From Prevotella dentasini JCM 15908 (GTDB lineage Bacteria; Bacteroidota; Bacteroidia; Bacteroidales; Bacteroidaceae), in contig NZ_BAKG01000019.1 of assembly GCF_000614065.1 (NCBI RefSeq), positions 1 to 57,001 on the forward strand: a stretch of 57,001 nt of DNA. The letters are read 5' to 3'. The position numbers were made by a program, and so were the translations under genes. Positions 29,001 to 38,970 of this stretch are shown in pieces. How positions within the stretch are numbered: position 1 is the stretch's first letter; each line of letters begins with the position of its first letter. Below the pieces are notes generated by a model. That model saw only the letters and a list, made by a program, of their open reading frames with translations, did not search any database and had not been told where the DNA came from.

Positions 29001-31186
29001 ATGGATAAAGCTACTTTGGCGATTATTCTGTCTTCGACCGCCTTGTGCTTCCCGGTTGTTTCGGCAAACGGAACAGCCACAATAAGTCATACGCACAACA
29101 AGACGGCCCGGCAGACAACGGCTATCGGCACTGCTGACAGCACGGTGCTGATGCAGGATGTTACCGTTATCGGAAATCGGAAACGCGACTTCCAGATGCG
29201 CACCTCGGTCAACAATGTCAGCATCGACAAGACTTTCCTGCAATCAAACTTTGCCGGCAGTCTGATGCAGACCCTGAGCGGGGTGCCCGGCGTGAAGGCA
29301 ATGAGCATCGGCTCCGGGCAATCCAAGCCTGCCATCCGCGGACTCGGATTCAACCGCATGGTCGTTACCGAAGACCGAATCAAGCATGAGGGGCAGCAGT
29401 GGGGCGACGACCACGGACTGGAAGTAGACCAGTTTGCCGTCGACCACGTTGAAATCATCAAAGGGCCTGCCGCGCTCCTCTACGGATCGGACGCCATTGG
29501 CGGTGTCATCAACCTGTATGGGAACTACATTCCGACGAAGCCGTTCCAAGGAAGTGCCTCTATCTTCACCCGAACCAACAATGAATCGCTCGGAATCTCG
29601 GCAAAACTCGAAGGCGCAATGGAGCATTTCTACTGGAAAACCAACTTCACCGCCATCAACTATGCCGACTTCAAGGTGCCGACAGACAGTATTCAGTACT
29701 ACTCCTACTATATACGGCTCAAAGATAAACGCCTCCGCAACACTGCAGGCCACGAGCGCGACGGAAGCGTAACGCTCGGTTACAAGACCTATGGGTTCCA
29801 TACGGAGCTGAAGCTGTCGGATGCCTATACTAAAAGCGGATTCTTCGCCAATGCGCACGGACTGGAAGTGCGCCTCTCGCAGATAGACTACGACCGTTCG
29901 CGCCGCGACATCGACCTGCCCTACCAAAGCGTCAACCACCTGAAAGTGATGAGCCACAGCGTCTATCAGCATGGCAAAATATCCATAGAAGCCGACCTCG
30001 CCTATCAGAACAACTACCGCAAGGAGCTTTCCGAGCCTGTTTCACACGGCTACATGCCCATTCCGGCAGGCTCATTGGAACGTCGCTTCAACAAGAGCAC
30101 CTACACCGGCACCGTAGACATGAAGTTCGGACTCGGCGAACGGCATCTGCTGAACTCCGGCTTCAATGCAGAATACCAGCATAACCGCCGCGGCGGCTGG
30201 GGATTCATCATCCCCGACTTCGAGACCGTGGCCTTCGGGGCATACGCCTTCGACCGCTTCACGGTCAATAAACACCTCATTCTCAATGCCGGAGTGCGCT
30301 ACGACCATGTCCGGACAAGCATACACAGCTATCACGACTGGTACAAAACACCCGTCAGCGAAACCGACTCGGTCTACAAGGAACGTTCCTCCGACATCCG
30401 CCGTTCGTTCAACAGCATCACATGGTCGGCAGGTCTCAACTTCACCTCGGGCAACTGGCTGCTCAAAGCTAACGTCGGAAAGAGCTTCCGTGTACCTATC
30501 CCAAAGGAATTAGGGGCAGACGGAGTAAACTATCACATCTTCCGATACGAGAAAGGCAACCCCGACCTCGACCCGGAGGAGTCGTATCAGGTCGACGCCG
30601 GCATCAACTGGGGCAATCGGACGCTCAGCGTGGAGTTCTCACCTTACCTGAACTACTTCCCCAATTACATCTACATGAACCCTACCGCCAACTACTACGA
30701 GGGTCTGCAATGGTACTTCTACACCCAGAGCCGCGTCATCCGCTATGGTTTCGAACTACAGGCGAACTGGCAGTTTCTGCCATTCCTCAGTCTGGAGGGG
30801 AAGGGAGAATACCTCCATGCAGAACAGCTGTCGGGCGAGAAGAAGGGATTTACCCTCCCGTTCTCCACGCCTTGGTCGGCAGACGGGACACTCCGCTACA
30901 CCTTTTGCCGCCAGCAGCCGGGTAATGAGGCTTTGTCGCCTTCAATGTACACGTAACGGGAGCACAGCACGATATAGTTCCGCCCGAGAAACCCACACCG
31001 GGACACTACACCCTCAACTTGTCGGCCGGCAAGGACTTCGCTTTCGGCGAACGGACGTTGCGCATCAGCCTCAACGCCGAGAACCTGCTCAACCGCCGCT
31101 ACTACGACCATACAAGTTATTACCGCCTCATCGATGTGCCCGAACCGGGACGCAACATTGCCCTGATGGTCGGTTTCGACTTCTAA
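29001..31186 (+). CDS. TonB-dependent outer-membrane receptor (one frameshift)
   Basis: This TonB-dependent receptor of about 728 residues is of the siderophore/metal type, not SusC type. A signal peptide ends near VSANG. The plug domain (about 50-165) shows VTVIGNRKRDFQ as a likely TonB-box region, GLGFNRMVVTEDRIKHEGQQ and VDHVEIIKGPAALLYGSDA. The barrel ends with the canonical terminal aromatic strand NIALMVGFDF. The frame breaks near 30937, where one added base restores NEALSAFNVHVTG and the final 80 residues. The absence of a SusD partner and the adjacent His-rich lipoproteins suggest metal or small-chelate import. The 249-bp gap before it shows no gene or clear promoter. Confidence 0.9.
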
Positions 31187-31356
31187 AACAAGAAATAACA
31201 CTTAATTTATCAAACAACCTGAGAGAGTTAGAGGAGAGTTGTTGGGAGACGGAGACCACCCGCTCCGACCTCCCACAACCTCCCGACACTCAACCTAACC
31301 GAGAAAATCAACTTATCATTTAACCGAGGCGAAAGCCTCACAAACTATTTACAAAC

Positions 31357-32098
31357 ATGAAAAAAAAGTTTCATTATGAGTGCTATCGCACTCTTGAGTG
31401 TGTTCACACTGTCCATGACTTCTTGCAGCGACGATGATGATCCCGTTGCAGAAAGCAAGATTGAGTTCAAGGATGCCGAGTTCGGACATCACAATTCCAA
31501 GACGGCCTTTGTAGGAAAGGACATTCATCTTGAGTGCGAAATCGCATCCGAGTCGAAGATTACCGCCATCACCGCAAGCCTGAAGGACAAGGATGGCAAG
31601 ACGGTTGCCACCAAGAACTACACCGACAGCAAGTACATCGGCGTACTGAATGTCAAGTTCCACGAGCACCTGCACCTCTCCGCAGACATCAAGGAAGGCG
31701 ATTACCGCTGCATTATCTCTGTTACCAACGAGCGCGGTACGACCAAGACTCTCGAGGAAAACATAAAGCTGACGATGCCGGAAGCTAATGCAGCACCAGC
31801 CATCCATCATTTTGAGGTGAATACACCCGAAGCCAAGGCAGGCGGAAAGATTACCCTCACTGCTCACATCGAGACTACCGCACCTATCGCGGAAATCGAA
31901 GTAGAGTTCCACGGAGAAGAGGAATATCCTGTAGAAGTAGAGGACTTCAACGGCAAGAGCGGCAAAGTTGATTTCAAGAAGGAAATCACCGTTCCTGCCG
32001 AATGCACTCCCGGAAGCTACCACATCCACCTCACCGTGACGGACAAGAACGGTAAGGCTACCACCGAGGGAATACCTGTATTCACCATCACCAAGTAA
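31357..32098 (+). CDS. His-rich DUF4625-like lipoprotein with an out-of-frame A8 tract at its start
   Basis: This lipoprotein has about 245 residues and two immunoglobulin-like beta domains; the second (about 145-240, GSYHIHLTVTDKNGKATTEG) has DUF4625 character. The mature region contains twelve histidines, including GHHNS, KFHEHLHL and IHHFEV, and it follows the TonB receptor by 170 bp. The frame open to the stop at 32098 starts at ATG 31376, which yields a signal peptide lacking basic residues. ATG 31357 followed by eight A would give MKKSFIMSAIALLSVF only if the run had seven A. The real start is therefore probably 31357, with one extra A by sequencing error or genuine length variation. 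The lipobox is SMTSC. Confidence 0.78.
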
Positions 32099-32166
32099 AT
32101 AAAACCGGCAATGGGCAGTTGACAGAAAACAACTGCCCATTGTCAATCATTCAACAACAAGGCATT

Positions 32167-32643
32167 ATGAAAAAGATTATCGCAGGTCTATCGGTCGCCG
32201 CACTTCTTACGGCCATTACTGCATGCAGCAGTGACGACGAGACTGTAAAGGACACACAGAAGCCGGCCATATCTGAGGCAGGCATTACCCCCAACCCCGT
32301 AGATTGCCAGACCTACAGCCGGGGCGAGGCCATCCCCTTCCAGTATATCTTCACCGACAACATGGAACTGGGAAGCTACAACATAGAGATACACAACAAC
32401 TTCGACCACCACACCCACGGAACATCAGCCACAGACTGTCCGCTCGACAAGGAGAAGACTGCCACGAACCCATGGGTCTTCAACAAGGACTACACCATCC
32501 CTGCCGGAAGCACTACCTACAAGGGACGCGTGGACATACAGATACCCGGCGACATCGAACCGGGCGACTATCATTTTATGATTCGCGTTACCGACAAGGC
32601 CGGATGGCAAGAGCTGAAATCGATGAGCATCAAGATAAAATAA
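32167..32643 (+). CDS. DUF4625-family lipoprotein
   Basis: This 158-residue lipoprotein has the signal MKKIIAGLSVAALLTAITAC with lipidated Cys at 20 followed by SSDDE. A single beta-sandwich follows, with EIHNNFDHHTHGTS (about 85-98) as a conserved DUF4625 histidine cluster and the family ending YHFMIRVTDKAGWQELKSMS. I chose ATG 32167 because the upstream in-frame codon at 32119 places a polar extension before the signal peptide. It lies 68 bp after the related His-rich lipoprotein. The HHxH cluster suggests metal binding at the cell surface, but no biochemical role for the family is known to me. Confidence 0.85.
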   Translation: MKKIIAGLSVAALLTAITACSSDDETVKDTQKPAISEAGITPNPVDCQTYSRGEAIPFQYIFTDNMELGSYNIEIHNNFDHHTHGTSATDCPLDKEKTATNPWVFNKDYTIPAGSTTYKGRVDIQIPGDIEPGDYHFMIRVTDKAGWQELKSMSIKIK

Positions 32644-32733
32644 GATAAAAAGAACATCAAATAGGTGCGGCACTACAATAAAATGCCAATTATCGTGTTA
32701 GAATAGAGTTCACTTAATTACACAATTACAGCA

Positions 32734-33192
32734 ATGAAAAAGATTATCTTAATGGTAGCTGCATGTGCAGCTATGGTAGCTTGCAACAACGGCAAGACTA
32801 CTGCAAACAATGAGAGCAGCGATACAACGGCTGCAGACACCGTGGCAGCAGACTCTGCCATCTACGAGGGCATGACCCCGGCTGCCGATGTATATGGCAT
32901 CAAGTACCGCGTCGCACTGGCACAGGATTCTACCAACGGCTTCAGCCTGTCAGAGGCATACATGAAGTCGGAGACCGAGATTGACACAGCAAGCAACTAC
33001 AACGGCAAGTACGAGATTGTGAAGAAAGACGTCAACGGCAAGTCCAACACCTACTACCAGTTCGCTCTGGGAGCTGACGACAAGGCTACATTCCTTGTTC
33101 TCAACGATTCTACGCTCCGCATGGTCAACAGCGACTTCGAAGAGGCTGTTGCCAAAGAGGGCATGAACTATGACTTGAAGTTGCAGAAGTAA
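32734..33192 (+). CDS. NlpE-like lipoprotein
   Basis: This 152-residue lipoprotein has the signal MKKIILMVAACAAMVAC (Cys 17), a Thr/Ala/Asp-rich linker (about 20-42) and one compact beta-barrel-like domain. The segment IYEGMTPAADVYGIKYRVAL is like the opening of the NlpE copper-homeostasis/adhesion-sensing lipoprotein family, and the final strand LRMVNSDFEEA also fits. The CXXC metal site of E. coli NlpE is not visible. It is the last gene before the strong terminator at 33223-33263, so it probably shares the metal-related operon, although a 90-bp AT-rich gap precedes it. Confidence 0.78.
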   Translation: MKKIILMVAACAAMVACNNGKTTANNESSDTTAADTVAADSAIYEGMTPAADVYGIKYRVALAQDSTNGFSLSEAYMKSETEIDTASNYNGKYEIVKKDVNGKSNTYYQFALGADDKATFLVLNDSTLRMVNSDFEEAVAKEGMNYDLKLQK

Positions 33193-33222
33193 GCCACCGG
33201 CTGCTTCCATAGACCGAAAAAC

Positions 33223-33263
33223 AAAGGGCTGCATGGGGAAACGATTCCCGTGCAGCCCTTTTT
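33223..33263 (+). terminator. Terminator of the putative metal-uptake operon
   Basis: AAAGGGCTGCATGGG and CCCGTGCAGCCCTTT form a 15-bp stem with one G-U pair and a seven-to-eight base loop, followed by T residues. It begins 30 bp past the NlpE-like stop codon. Confidence 0.88.
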
Positions 33264-33381
33264 CGTATTCTTGCGGCAGCATCGTGCAGCCTTCTGCTAT
33301 CCTCCCTGCACACCACTATACTTCCATTTCGCTGCACGGCAATATTCCCGTCCATCCGCCCAACGGTTGTCGCCGTCCGGT

Positions 33382-33469
33382 GAAAACGGCACTCTGACAA
33401 CACGAAAGCGGCACTTTGACACAGCGAGAACGCCACTTTCACGGTGCGAAACCGGCTTATCCGCGCAGT
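33382..33469. repeat. 22-bp period quasi-palindrome array D (4 units)
   Basis: Units begin at 33382, 33404, 33426 and 33448, exactly 22 bp apart. Cores read GAAAACGGCACTCTG, GAAAGCGGCACTTTG, GAGAACGCCACTTTC and the degenerate GAAACCGGCTTATCC. The array lies between the terminator of the plus-strand operon and the 3' end of the minus-strand S46 gene. Confidence 0.82.
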
Positions 33470-33609
33470 GGTTTTCCCAAGCTCTGCAAGTCATTGAAAG
33501 ACAGGCAGATGTCGGGCGTTCCGTCATTTGGGGGTTTTAAGTGCCTCCTGCCGTCTCCTCTCCATGCCACTGGTCTCTTCGCTAAACTGCGGCCTTACAG
33601 TAAAATGAA

Positions 33610-33642
33610 TGTCCCCCTTTCCTCGGGGAGGAAAGGGGGACA
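33610..33642. repeat. Perfect purine/pyrimidine hairpin
   Basis: TGTCCCCCTTTCCTC (33610-33624) and GAGGAAAGGGGGACA (33628-33642) form a perfect 15-bp stem with a three-base loop. It lies 35 bp downstream of the S46 stop codon and may help terminate that transcript, although no T run follows. Similar imperfect blocks occur at 1117-1138 and 43566-43598. Confidence 0.65.
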
Positions 33643-33677
33643 GGGATGTAAGGGATGCTGAAGGAGCTTCTATATCC

Positions 33678-35794
33678 TTACTTTGCATTAATTTCCTTGA
33701 GCAGGCGGTCGGCATGTCCCCACTTGTCCATCAGGAAGAGGACATAGCGAATGTCAACACCGATGCAGCGCGCCAGTCGGCGGTCAAAATTGATGTCGCT
33801 GGAAAGGCTGTCCCAGTTGCCGTCGAAAGCAAGTCCGATGAGGCGTCCCTTGCCGTCGAACATCGGCGAGCCGGAGTTGCCGCCCGTAATGTCGTTGTTG
33901 GTCAGGAAGCAGAGCTGCATCTTGCCCGTGGTCTTGTCCTGATACTTGCCGAAATCCTTGGCTGTCATCAGTTCGTGCATGATAGGTTCTACCTTGTACT
34001 CCTCTACCTCGTTGGCACGCTTCATCTTTTCGACGATGCTTTCAGCCGCGGTATAGTAGCCGCTGTTGTATTGTCCCATCATGTAGCCGCCTACCTGACC
34101 ATAGGAGAGGCGCATGGTGAAGTTGGCATCGCTGTAGTGCGGCATGTCCATCTCCATCTGTACCTTAGCCTCGCAGAGCTTCTTCTCCTCGTTCTGAATG
34201 GCTTCTTGGGCTGTTGCCAGCGTCTCGCCCATCTTGGCATAGACCTTCATCAGCTCAATGCCAAGCAGGATGCCGGGGTCTGAGGTGGTCTTCTCGTTAT
34301 TGAAGAACTTGTAGTCCTTCTTCAGCAGATTGCTCTTTTTGTAGAGCCATTCAGTGTATTTGGTATAGTCGCCGCCGAACTTCGAATTGATTTCCTCGTA
34401 GAATCCGGGGAGGAAGTCTGCCGGAACCTTGGCGGCGTAGTTCTTCAGCATGGCAGCCGTCATCTCCTTGTCGAGGGCGAGGTTCCACTCGTCGCTGTTG
34501 TCCTTGAACTGCATGTACTGCTTGGTCTCGTCGTCCTTCGGGCCCTGAACCTCCACTGCACCGCGGAGTATGTCCAACGACCGCTTGAAGAACTCGCTGG
34601 TCTTCCAGAACGACTCCATCCAGTAGTTGCTTGCGATATAGGATGGCTTGCGGTCGGCATAGAGCTTGGAGAGCTTTCCGAAGTCTACGTTTACGCTTGC
34701 GTCCTTGGTAGTCTGGCTGTTCAGCCAGTTCTGAATCTTGGTCTCGTATTCGGCTTTCTGACGGACGAGTCCGATGGAGTCGATACACTTGTTCATACCC
34801 ATCGCGTTCTTCCAGTAGTTGGCCGCACCCACGTACTTGTCTTCGTACTGTATTCGGGTCTTCTCGCTCGCATCCATATACTTCTTCATTATGGCGAGCT
34901 TAATGTCGCGCGCCTGAACCCGGATAGAGTTTTCTACGTCGCGCTTCTCCTGTATTCCGTAGGAGGAGAGGTAGCGGCTGGTGCTTCCGGGATAGCCTAT
35001 GGTCATGGCAAAGTCCTTGTCCTTGTAGCCCTCGAGGCTGACAGGTGCCCAGTGTTCGGGATGATAGGGCACGTTGTCCTTGGAGTAGGGTGCAGGGCCG
35101 TTGGTCTTCGGGTCAGCATAGATGCGGAAGACGGAGAAGTCGGCCGTCTGTCTCGGCCACATCCAGTTGTCGGTTTCGCCTCCGAACTTACCCATGCTCT
35201 TGGGCACGGTGAAGACGAGTCGCAGGTCGGTGAAGTCTGATAGGTAGTGGCGAAGTACTTGTTGCCCTCGTAGAAGGCACCTATCTCTATATGGAGGGTC
35301 TTGTCTACGGTCTTGATAGAGTCGGTGAGGTAGTTGGAGAGCGAGTCGATGATGCCGCCTTGCTCCTCGAGGCTCTTGCCTGCTATAAGGGCATTGACGC
35401 GTGCGGTTACGTCTTCCTGCTTCTTCATAAACGATACGAACATGTTCTCATTGGGCAGTTCTTCGCTGAAATCCTTTGCGTAGAAGCCGTTGAGCATGTA
35501 GTCGTGCTCTACCGTAGAGTGGGCGTTGATGGCACCGAAGCCGCAATGGTGGTTGGTGAATACGAGTCCGTCTGGCGAAACAACGACTCCCGAGCAGAAG
35601 CCGGAGAAGTTTACGACATAGTTGCTGATAGCATTGGGCGAATTGTAGAGCATGTCGCACGGAAGCTGGAAGCCCTCGTTGACCATCTGGTCGTAGACGG
35701 CATCGGGCAGATTGAAGAGTGTCCACATGCCTTCGTCGGCATGCGCAGTACCGAGCGCAAAGAGACCGGCGAGGAGTAAAGTTGATTTTTTCAT
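33678..35794 (-). CDS. S46-family dipeptidyl-peptidase (one frameshift)
   Basis: This exported serine exopeptidase of the DPP7/DPP11 family has about 705 residues and releases dipeptides in the periplasm of asaccharolytic and proteolytic Bacteroidetes. A signal peptide ends near AHADEG. The trypsin-like catalytic site is seen as TNHHCGFGAI (His about 82-83) and GGNSGSPM (Ser about 641). The segment GKFGGETDNWMWPRQTADFS carries family-typical residues. The position 25 residues after the catalytic Ser, reported to set DPP7 (Gly) or DPP11 (Arg) specificity, is Ser here (FDGNWDSLSSD). The frame breaks near 35236, where one added base restores YQDFTDLRLVFTVPKSMG. It follows the flippase gene by 92 bp. 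Confidence 0.92.
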
Positions 35795-35886
35795 ATTGTT
35801 TTGGTGTTAAATTGATTGAATTTCTCGTAGGGGAATGTATGATAGGGGTTGGATGACGGTAAAAGTCTGCCGCGCCGGAGTTTCCG

Positions 35887-37329
35887 CTATCCCCTCCTGC
35901 GCAGCTTGGCAAGCGGCAGGTCATGATAGAGAATGTGCCCGAGGAAGAGCAGAATCAGCACCGTGTTGATGCCGAGTGCCTGCCATACTGGCAAGTGTTC
36001 GTTGGTAAGGCTCATTCCGTAGAAGAAGGCGGCAGCGATAACGGCGTAGGCCGCGATGCTCTTCAGGGGATAGTCAATGGGGTATTTCTTCTGCCCGACA
36101 ATGTAGGAGAGCACCATCGCCGTGGCATTGCCGAGGAGTCCTGCCCACGCACAGGCCATATAGCCGTATCGGGGTACGAAGACAACGTTGATGCCGACGA
36201 TGACTGCGCAGCCGATGCCGGAGAAATAGGCACCCCAAATGGTCTTGTCGATGAGCTTGTACCAAAAGCTGAGGTTGAAGTAGATGCCCGTCATGATGCC
36301 TCCGGCCATCACTATCGGTACGACACGCAGACCGGCCCAGTAATCGCGTCCGATGATGTGGCGCAGCACGTCCATGTATCCCATGACGACGAGAAAGGCG
36401 AAGAGCGTGAAGATAATGAAGAACTTCATCGCCCGGGCGTAGGTTTCCTTGTTGTCCTTGTCGCGCGATTTTCCAAAGACGAAAGGCTCGTAGGCATAGC
36501 GGAACGCCTGTGTTATCATCGACATAATCATGGCTATCTTGCTCGCTGCACCGAAAATGCCGAGCTGGGTATGGGCATCGCTGTTCTTGTATAGGTAGGG
36601 AAAGAGAATGAAGCCGGCTGTCTGGTTCAGTATTCCGGCAATGCCGAGTATGAGAATCGGCCACGAATAGGAAAGCATCTTCCCGATCAGTCCCGACTGA
36701 TACCGCTTGCCGCCGGGGAAAAATCCTTCTTTCAGTTCCTTCCAGAAGCAGAAGGTGATGATGGAAGTGCAGGCTAAGTTGATGTAGAAGGCATAGCCGA
36801 CCTCCGTGCCGCCCATGAAGAGGTAGTAAACGAGATTAAGCGCAATGTTCAGGGCAATGAAAAGGAGCTTAAAGGCTGCAAACTTGATGGGGCGTTTCTT
36901 GTAACGCAGATAGGCGAAAGGGATGCACTGAAAGGCATCAATGGCCACGGTAACGAACATGACCCATACGTATGACGGATGCTCGGAGTAGCCCATGAAG
37001 TCGCAGATGGGTTGCAGGAAGGTGAAAACCAGCGCAATGAAGACGAGAGACGAAATGCCCACCATCGAGAGAACGGTGGAATAGACCACCTTTGGGTCCT
37101 GATCGGCGCGGTTGGCATAGCGGAAGAAAGTCGTCTCCATGCCGTATGTGAGGATAATCAGCAGCAGGGCGGTATAGGCATAGAGGTTGGTAATGACACC
37201 ATACCCACCGCTCGCAGCACTGATTTTAGCTGTATAGAGCGGCACGAGAAGATAGTTCAGAAATCTTCCGACGATACTGCTCATACCGTAAATGGCGGTA
37301 TCTTTTGCCAATGATTTTAAGTTTGCCAT
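35887..37329 (-). CDS. Polysaccharide/lipid-linked oligosaccharide flippase (Wzx-like)
   Basis: This 480-residue integral membrane protein of the MOP/MATE superfamily has about 14 hydrophobic segments. The start KDTAIYGMSSIVGRFLNYLLVPLYTAKIS is the typical opening of polysaccharide biosynthesis exporters. It probably flips undecaprenyl-linked saccharides across the inner membrane. No glycosyltransferase genes adjoin it, so the saccharide is not indicated. It starts 62 bp after the spmAB-like gene ends and precedes the S46 gene by 92 bp, so the three may share a transcript. Confidence 0.88.
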   Translation of the reverse strand: MANLKSLAKDTAIYGMSSIVGRFLNYLLVPLYTAKISAASGGYGVITNLYAYTALLLIILTYGMETTFFRYANRADQDPKVVYSTVLSMVGISSLVFIALVFTFLQPICDFMGYSEHPSYVWVMFVTVAIDAFQCIPFAYLRYKKRPIKFAAFKLLFIALNIALNLVYYLFMGGTEVGYAFYINLACTSIITFCFWKELKEGFFPGGKRYQSGLIGKMLSYSWPILILGIAGILNQTAGFILFPYLYKNSDAHTQLGIFGAASKIAMIMSMITQAFRYAYEPFVFGKSRDKDNKETYARAMKFFIIFTLFAFLVVMGYMDVLRHIIGRDYWAGLRVVPIVMAGGIMTGIYFNLSFWYKLIDKTIWGAYFSGIGCAVIVGINVVFVPRYGYMACAWAGLLGNATAMVLSYIVGQKKYPIDYPLKSIAAYAVIAAAFFYGMSLTNEHLPVWQALGINTVLILLFLGHILYHDLPLAKLRRRG

Positions 37330-37391
37330 TGTTTTATCGTTGTTGCACTTATTAAGTCGGCAGGACCTGCAGGCCCCGTCGTCCTTATTCT

Positions 37392-38618
37392 CTAAAAGAA
37401 AATGTAGCAGACGGCTATTGCCGCTATGACACCGGCGAGGTCGGCAAGCAGTCCGCAGGCGACAGCGTGGCGCGTGTACTTGATGCTCACGCTGCCGAAG
37501 TAGACCGCAAGTATGTAGAAGGTGGTGTCGGTAGAGCCTTGGAAGATGCAGCTGAGGCGGCCTGCGAACGAGTCGGGGCCGTAGTTCTTCATCGCCTCAA
37601 GCATCAGGCCACGTGCACCGCTGCCCGACAGGGGCTTCATAAAGGCGGTGGGAAGTGCCCCGACAAAGTCGGTGCTGAATCCGCACTGCTCCACGCACCA
37701 CTGGATGCTCCTGATAAGCAGGTCCATCGCGCCCGAAGCACGGAACACGCCGACTGCAACGAGGATGGCAACCAGATATGGAATAATGCGCACAGCGGTG
37801 GTAAAACCCTCTTTGGCACCCTCAATGAAGGCATCGTACACGTTTACCCGGTGGATGAGTCCGGCACTTATGAAGACGACAATGATGGACATGAGTATCA
37901 GATTCGACGCAACCGATGTTACGGTTGCCATTGTCTCCTTGTCCAACTGTCCGAATCCCCAAATGACAATGCCCACGAAAGCTGCCATTCCCACCAAGGT
38001 GGCGAGCAGGACGGGCTGAAAGACATTGATGCGCTGCCATACCGACGTGATGACGATGCCGGCAAGGGTGGCCACGGCCGTTGCGAGGAGAATGGGAATG
38101 AACACGTCTGTCGGCTGCGCTGCGCCATAGGAGCTGCGGAAGGCAAGGATGGTCGTGGGGATGATGGTCAGTCCCGATGTGTTCAGTACGAGGAACATAA
38201 TCATCGGGTTGGTTGCAGTGTCCTTCCGCGTGTTGAGTTCCTGCATCTGCGTCATGGCCTTCAGGCCTGTCGGTGTGGCAGCATTGTCGAGTCCGAGCAT
38301 GTTTGAGGCAATGTTCATGAAGATGGATCCCATTACGGGATGGTTCTTCGGAATGTCTGGAAACAGCTTCGTGAAGACAGGGCTAAGGAGCCGTGCCAGC
38401 ACGTTGACAATCCCTGCGCGCTCTCCAATCTTCATCATGCCGAGCCAAAGAGCCAGCACTCCCGTCAGTCCCAAGGAGGTTTCGAAAGCCGTCTTCGACG
38501 AGTCGAAGGTAGCATCCACCATCTTCTGGAAAATGGCAGTATCGCCCATGAGCAGGGAGACAGTCCCGAAAGCAAAGGCTATGAGGAAAAACGCTATCCA
38601 AATATAGTTGAGTACCAT
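37392..38618 (-). CDS. SpmA-SpmB fusion membrane protein (nucleoside-recognition/Gate domains)
   Basis: This membrane protein of 408 residues carries two Gate-type halves: an SpmA-like part (about 1-200, with NAATPTGLKAM and PMIMFLVLNTSGLTIIPTT) and an SpmB-like part (about 210-408, with GAKEGFTTAVRIIPYL, SGSGARGLMLEAM and GSTDTTFYILAVYFGS). In spore formers the halves are separate spore-maturation proteins; fused forms occur in non-sporulating Bacteroidetes and have no established function. I use ATG 38618 (MVLNYIWIAF) instead of the upstream codon at 38786, because a -7 box at 38667-38660 lies inside the extension and the extension lacks family similarity. Confidence 0.87.
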   Translation of the reverse strand: MVLNYIWIAFFLIAFAFGTVSLLMGDTAIFQKMVDATFDSSKTAFETSLGLTGVLALWLGMMKIGERAGIVNVLARLLSPVFTKLFPDIPKNHPVMGSIFMNIASNMLGLDNAATPTGLKAMTQMQELNTRKDTATNPMIMFLVLNTSGLTIIPTTILAFRSSYGAAQPTDVFIPILLATAVATLAGIVITSVWQRINVFQPVLLATLVGMAAFVGIVIWGFGQLDKETMATVTSVASNLILMSIIVVFISAGLIHRVNVYDAFIEGAKEGFTTAVRIIPYLVAILVAVGVFRASGAMDLLIRSIQWCVEQCGFSTDFVGALPTAFMKPLSGSGARGLMLEAMKNYGPDSFAGRLSCIFQGSTDTTFYILAVYFGSVSIKYTRHAVACGLLADLAGVIAAIAVCYIFF

Positions 38619-38659
38619 ATTCTTGTACGGTGTTCGTTGCTTATTGATACAATAGTTCG

Positions 38660-38667
38660 CAAAAGTA
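38660..38667 (-). promoter_or_regulatory. -7 box upstream of the spmAB fusion gene
   Basis: TACTTTTG on the minus strand lies 41 bp before the chosen start codon. A clear -33 TTTG at the usual distance was not found. Confidence 0.4.
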
Positions 38668-38820
38668 ATCAAATTTGCGGAGATAGGCAATAGAAACGCG
38701 GAAAAAGGCAGGTATGGTATTCTTTTAATGTCCTGTCGGACAGTCTGCATGCACTCTGCCTCATGGAGGATGCGCCTGTCGTGCATGCAGACGTGCCGGT
38801 TCTCCTCTATTTAGAAGACA

Positions 38821-38858
38821 AACGCCTCACGCAGGCAAGGTTGCTTGCGTGAGGCGTT
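38821..38858 (-). terminator. Terminator after the DEAD-box helicase gene
   Basis: AACGCCTCACGCA and its complement TGCGTGAGGCGTT form a 13-bp stem around an internal loop containing GGCAAGGTTGCT. On the minus strand it is followed by TGTCTTCTAAA. It lies about 110 bp past the helicase stop codon. Confidence 0.65.
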
Positions 38859-38970
38859 GTCGTTGGGATGTCTTTCCGATGAAATTGCCACGGATAAAAA
38901 CCGTTTCGGAAAACAGGATGGCATCCGCTGTGTATTTTCTTTTCTTGTAGCAGCGGGGATGGGCGGATGC

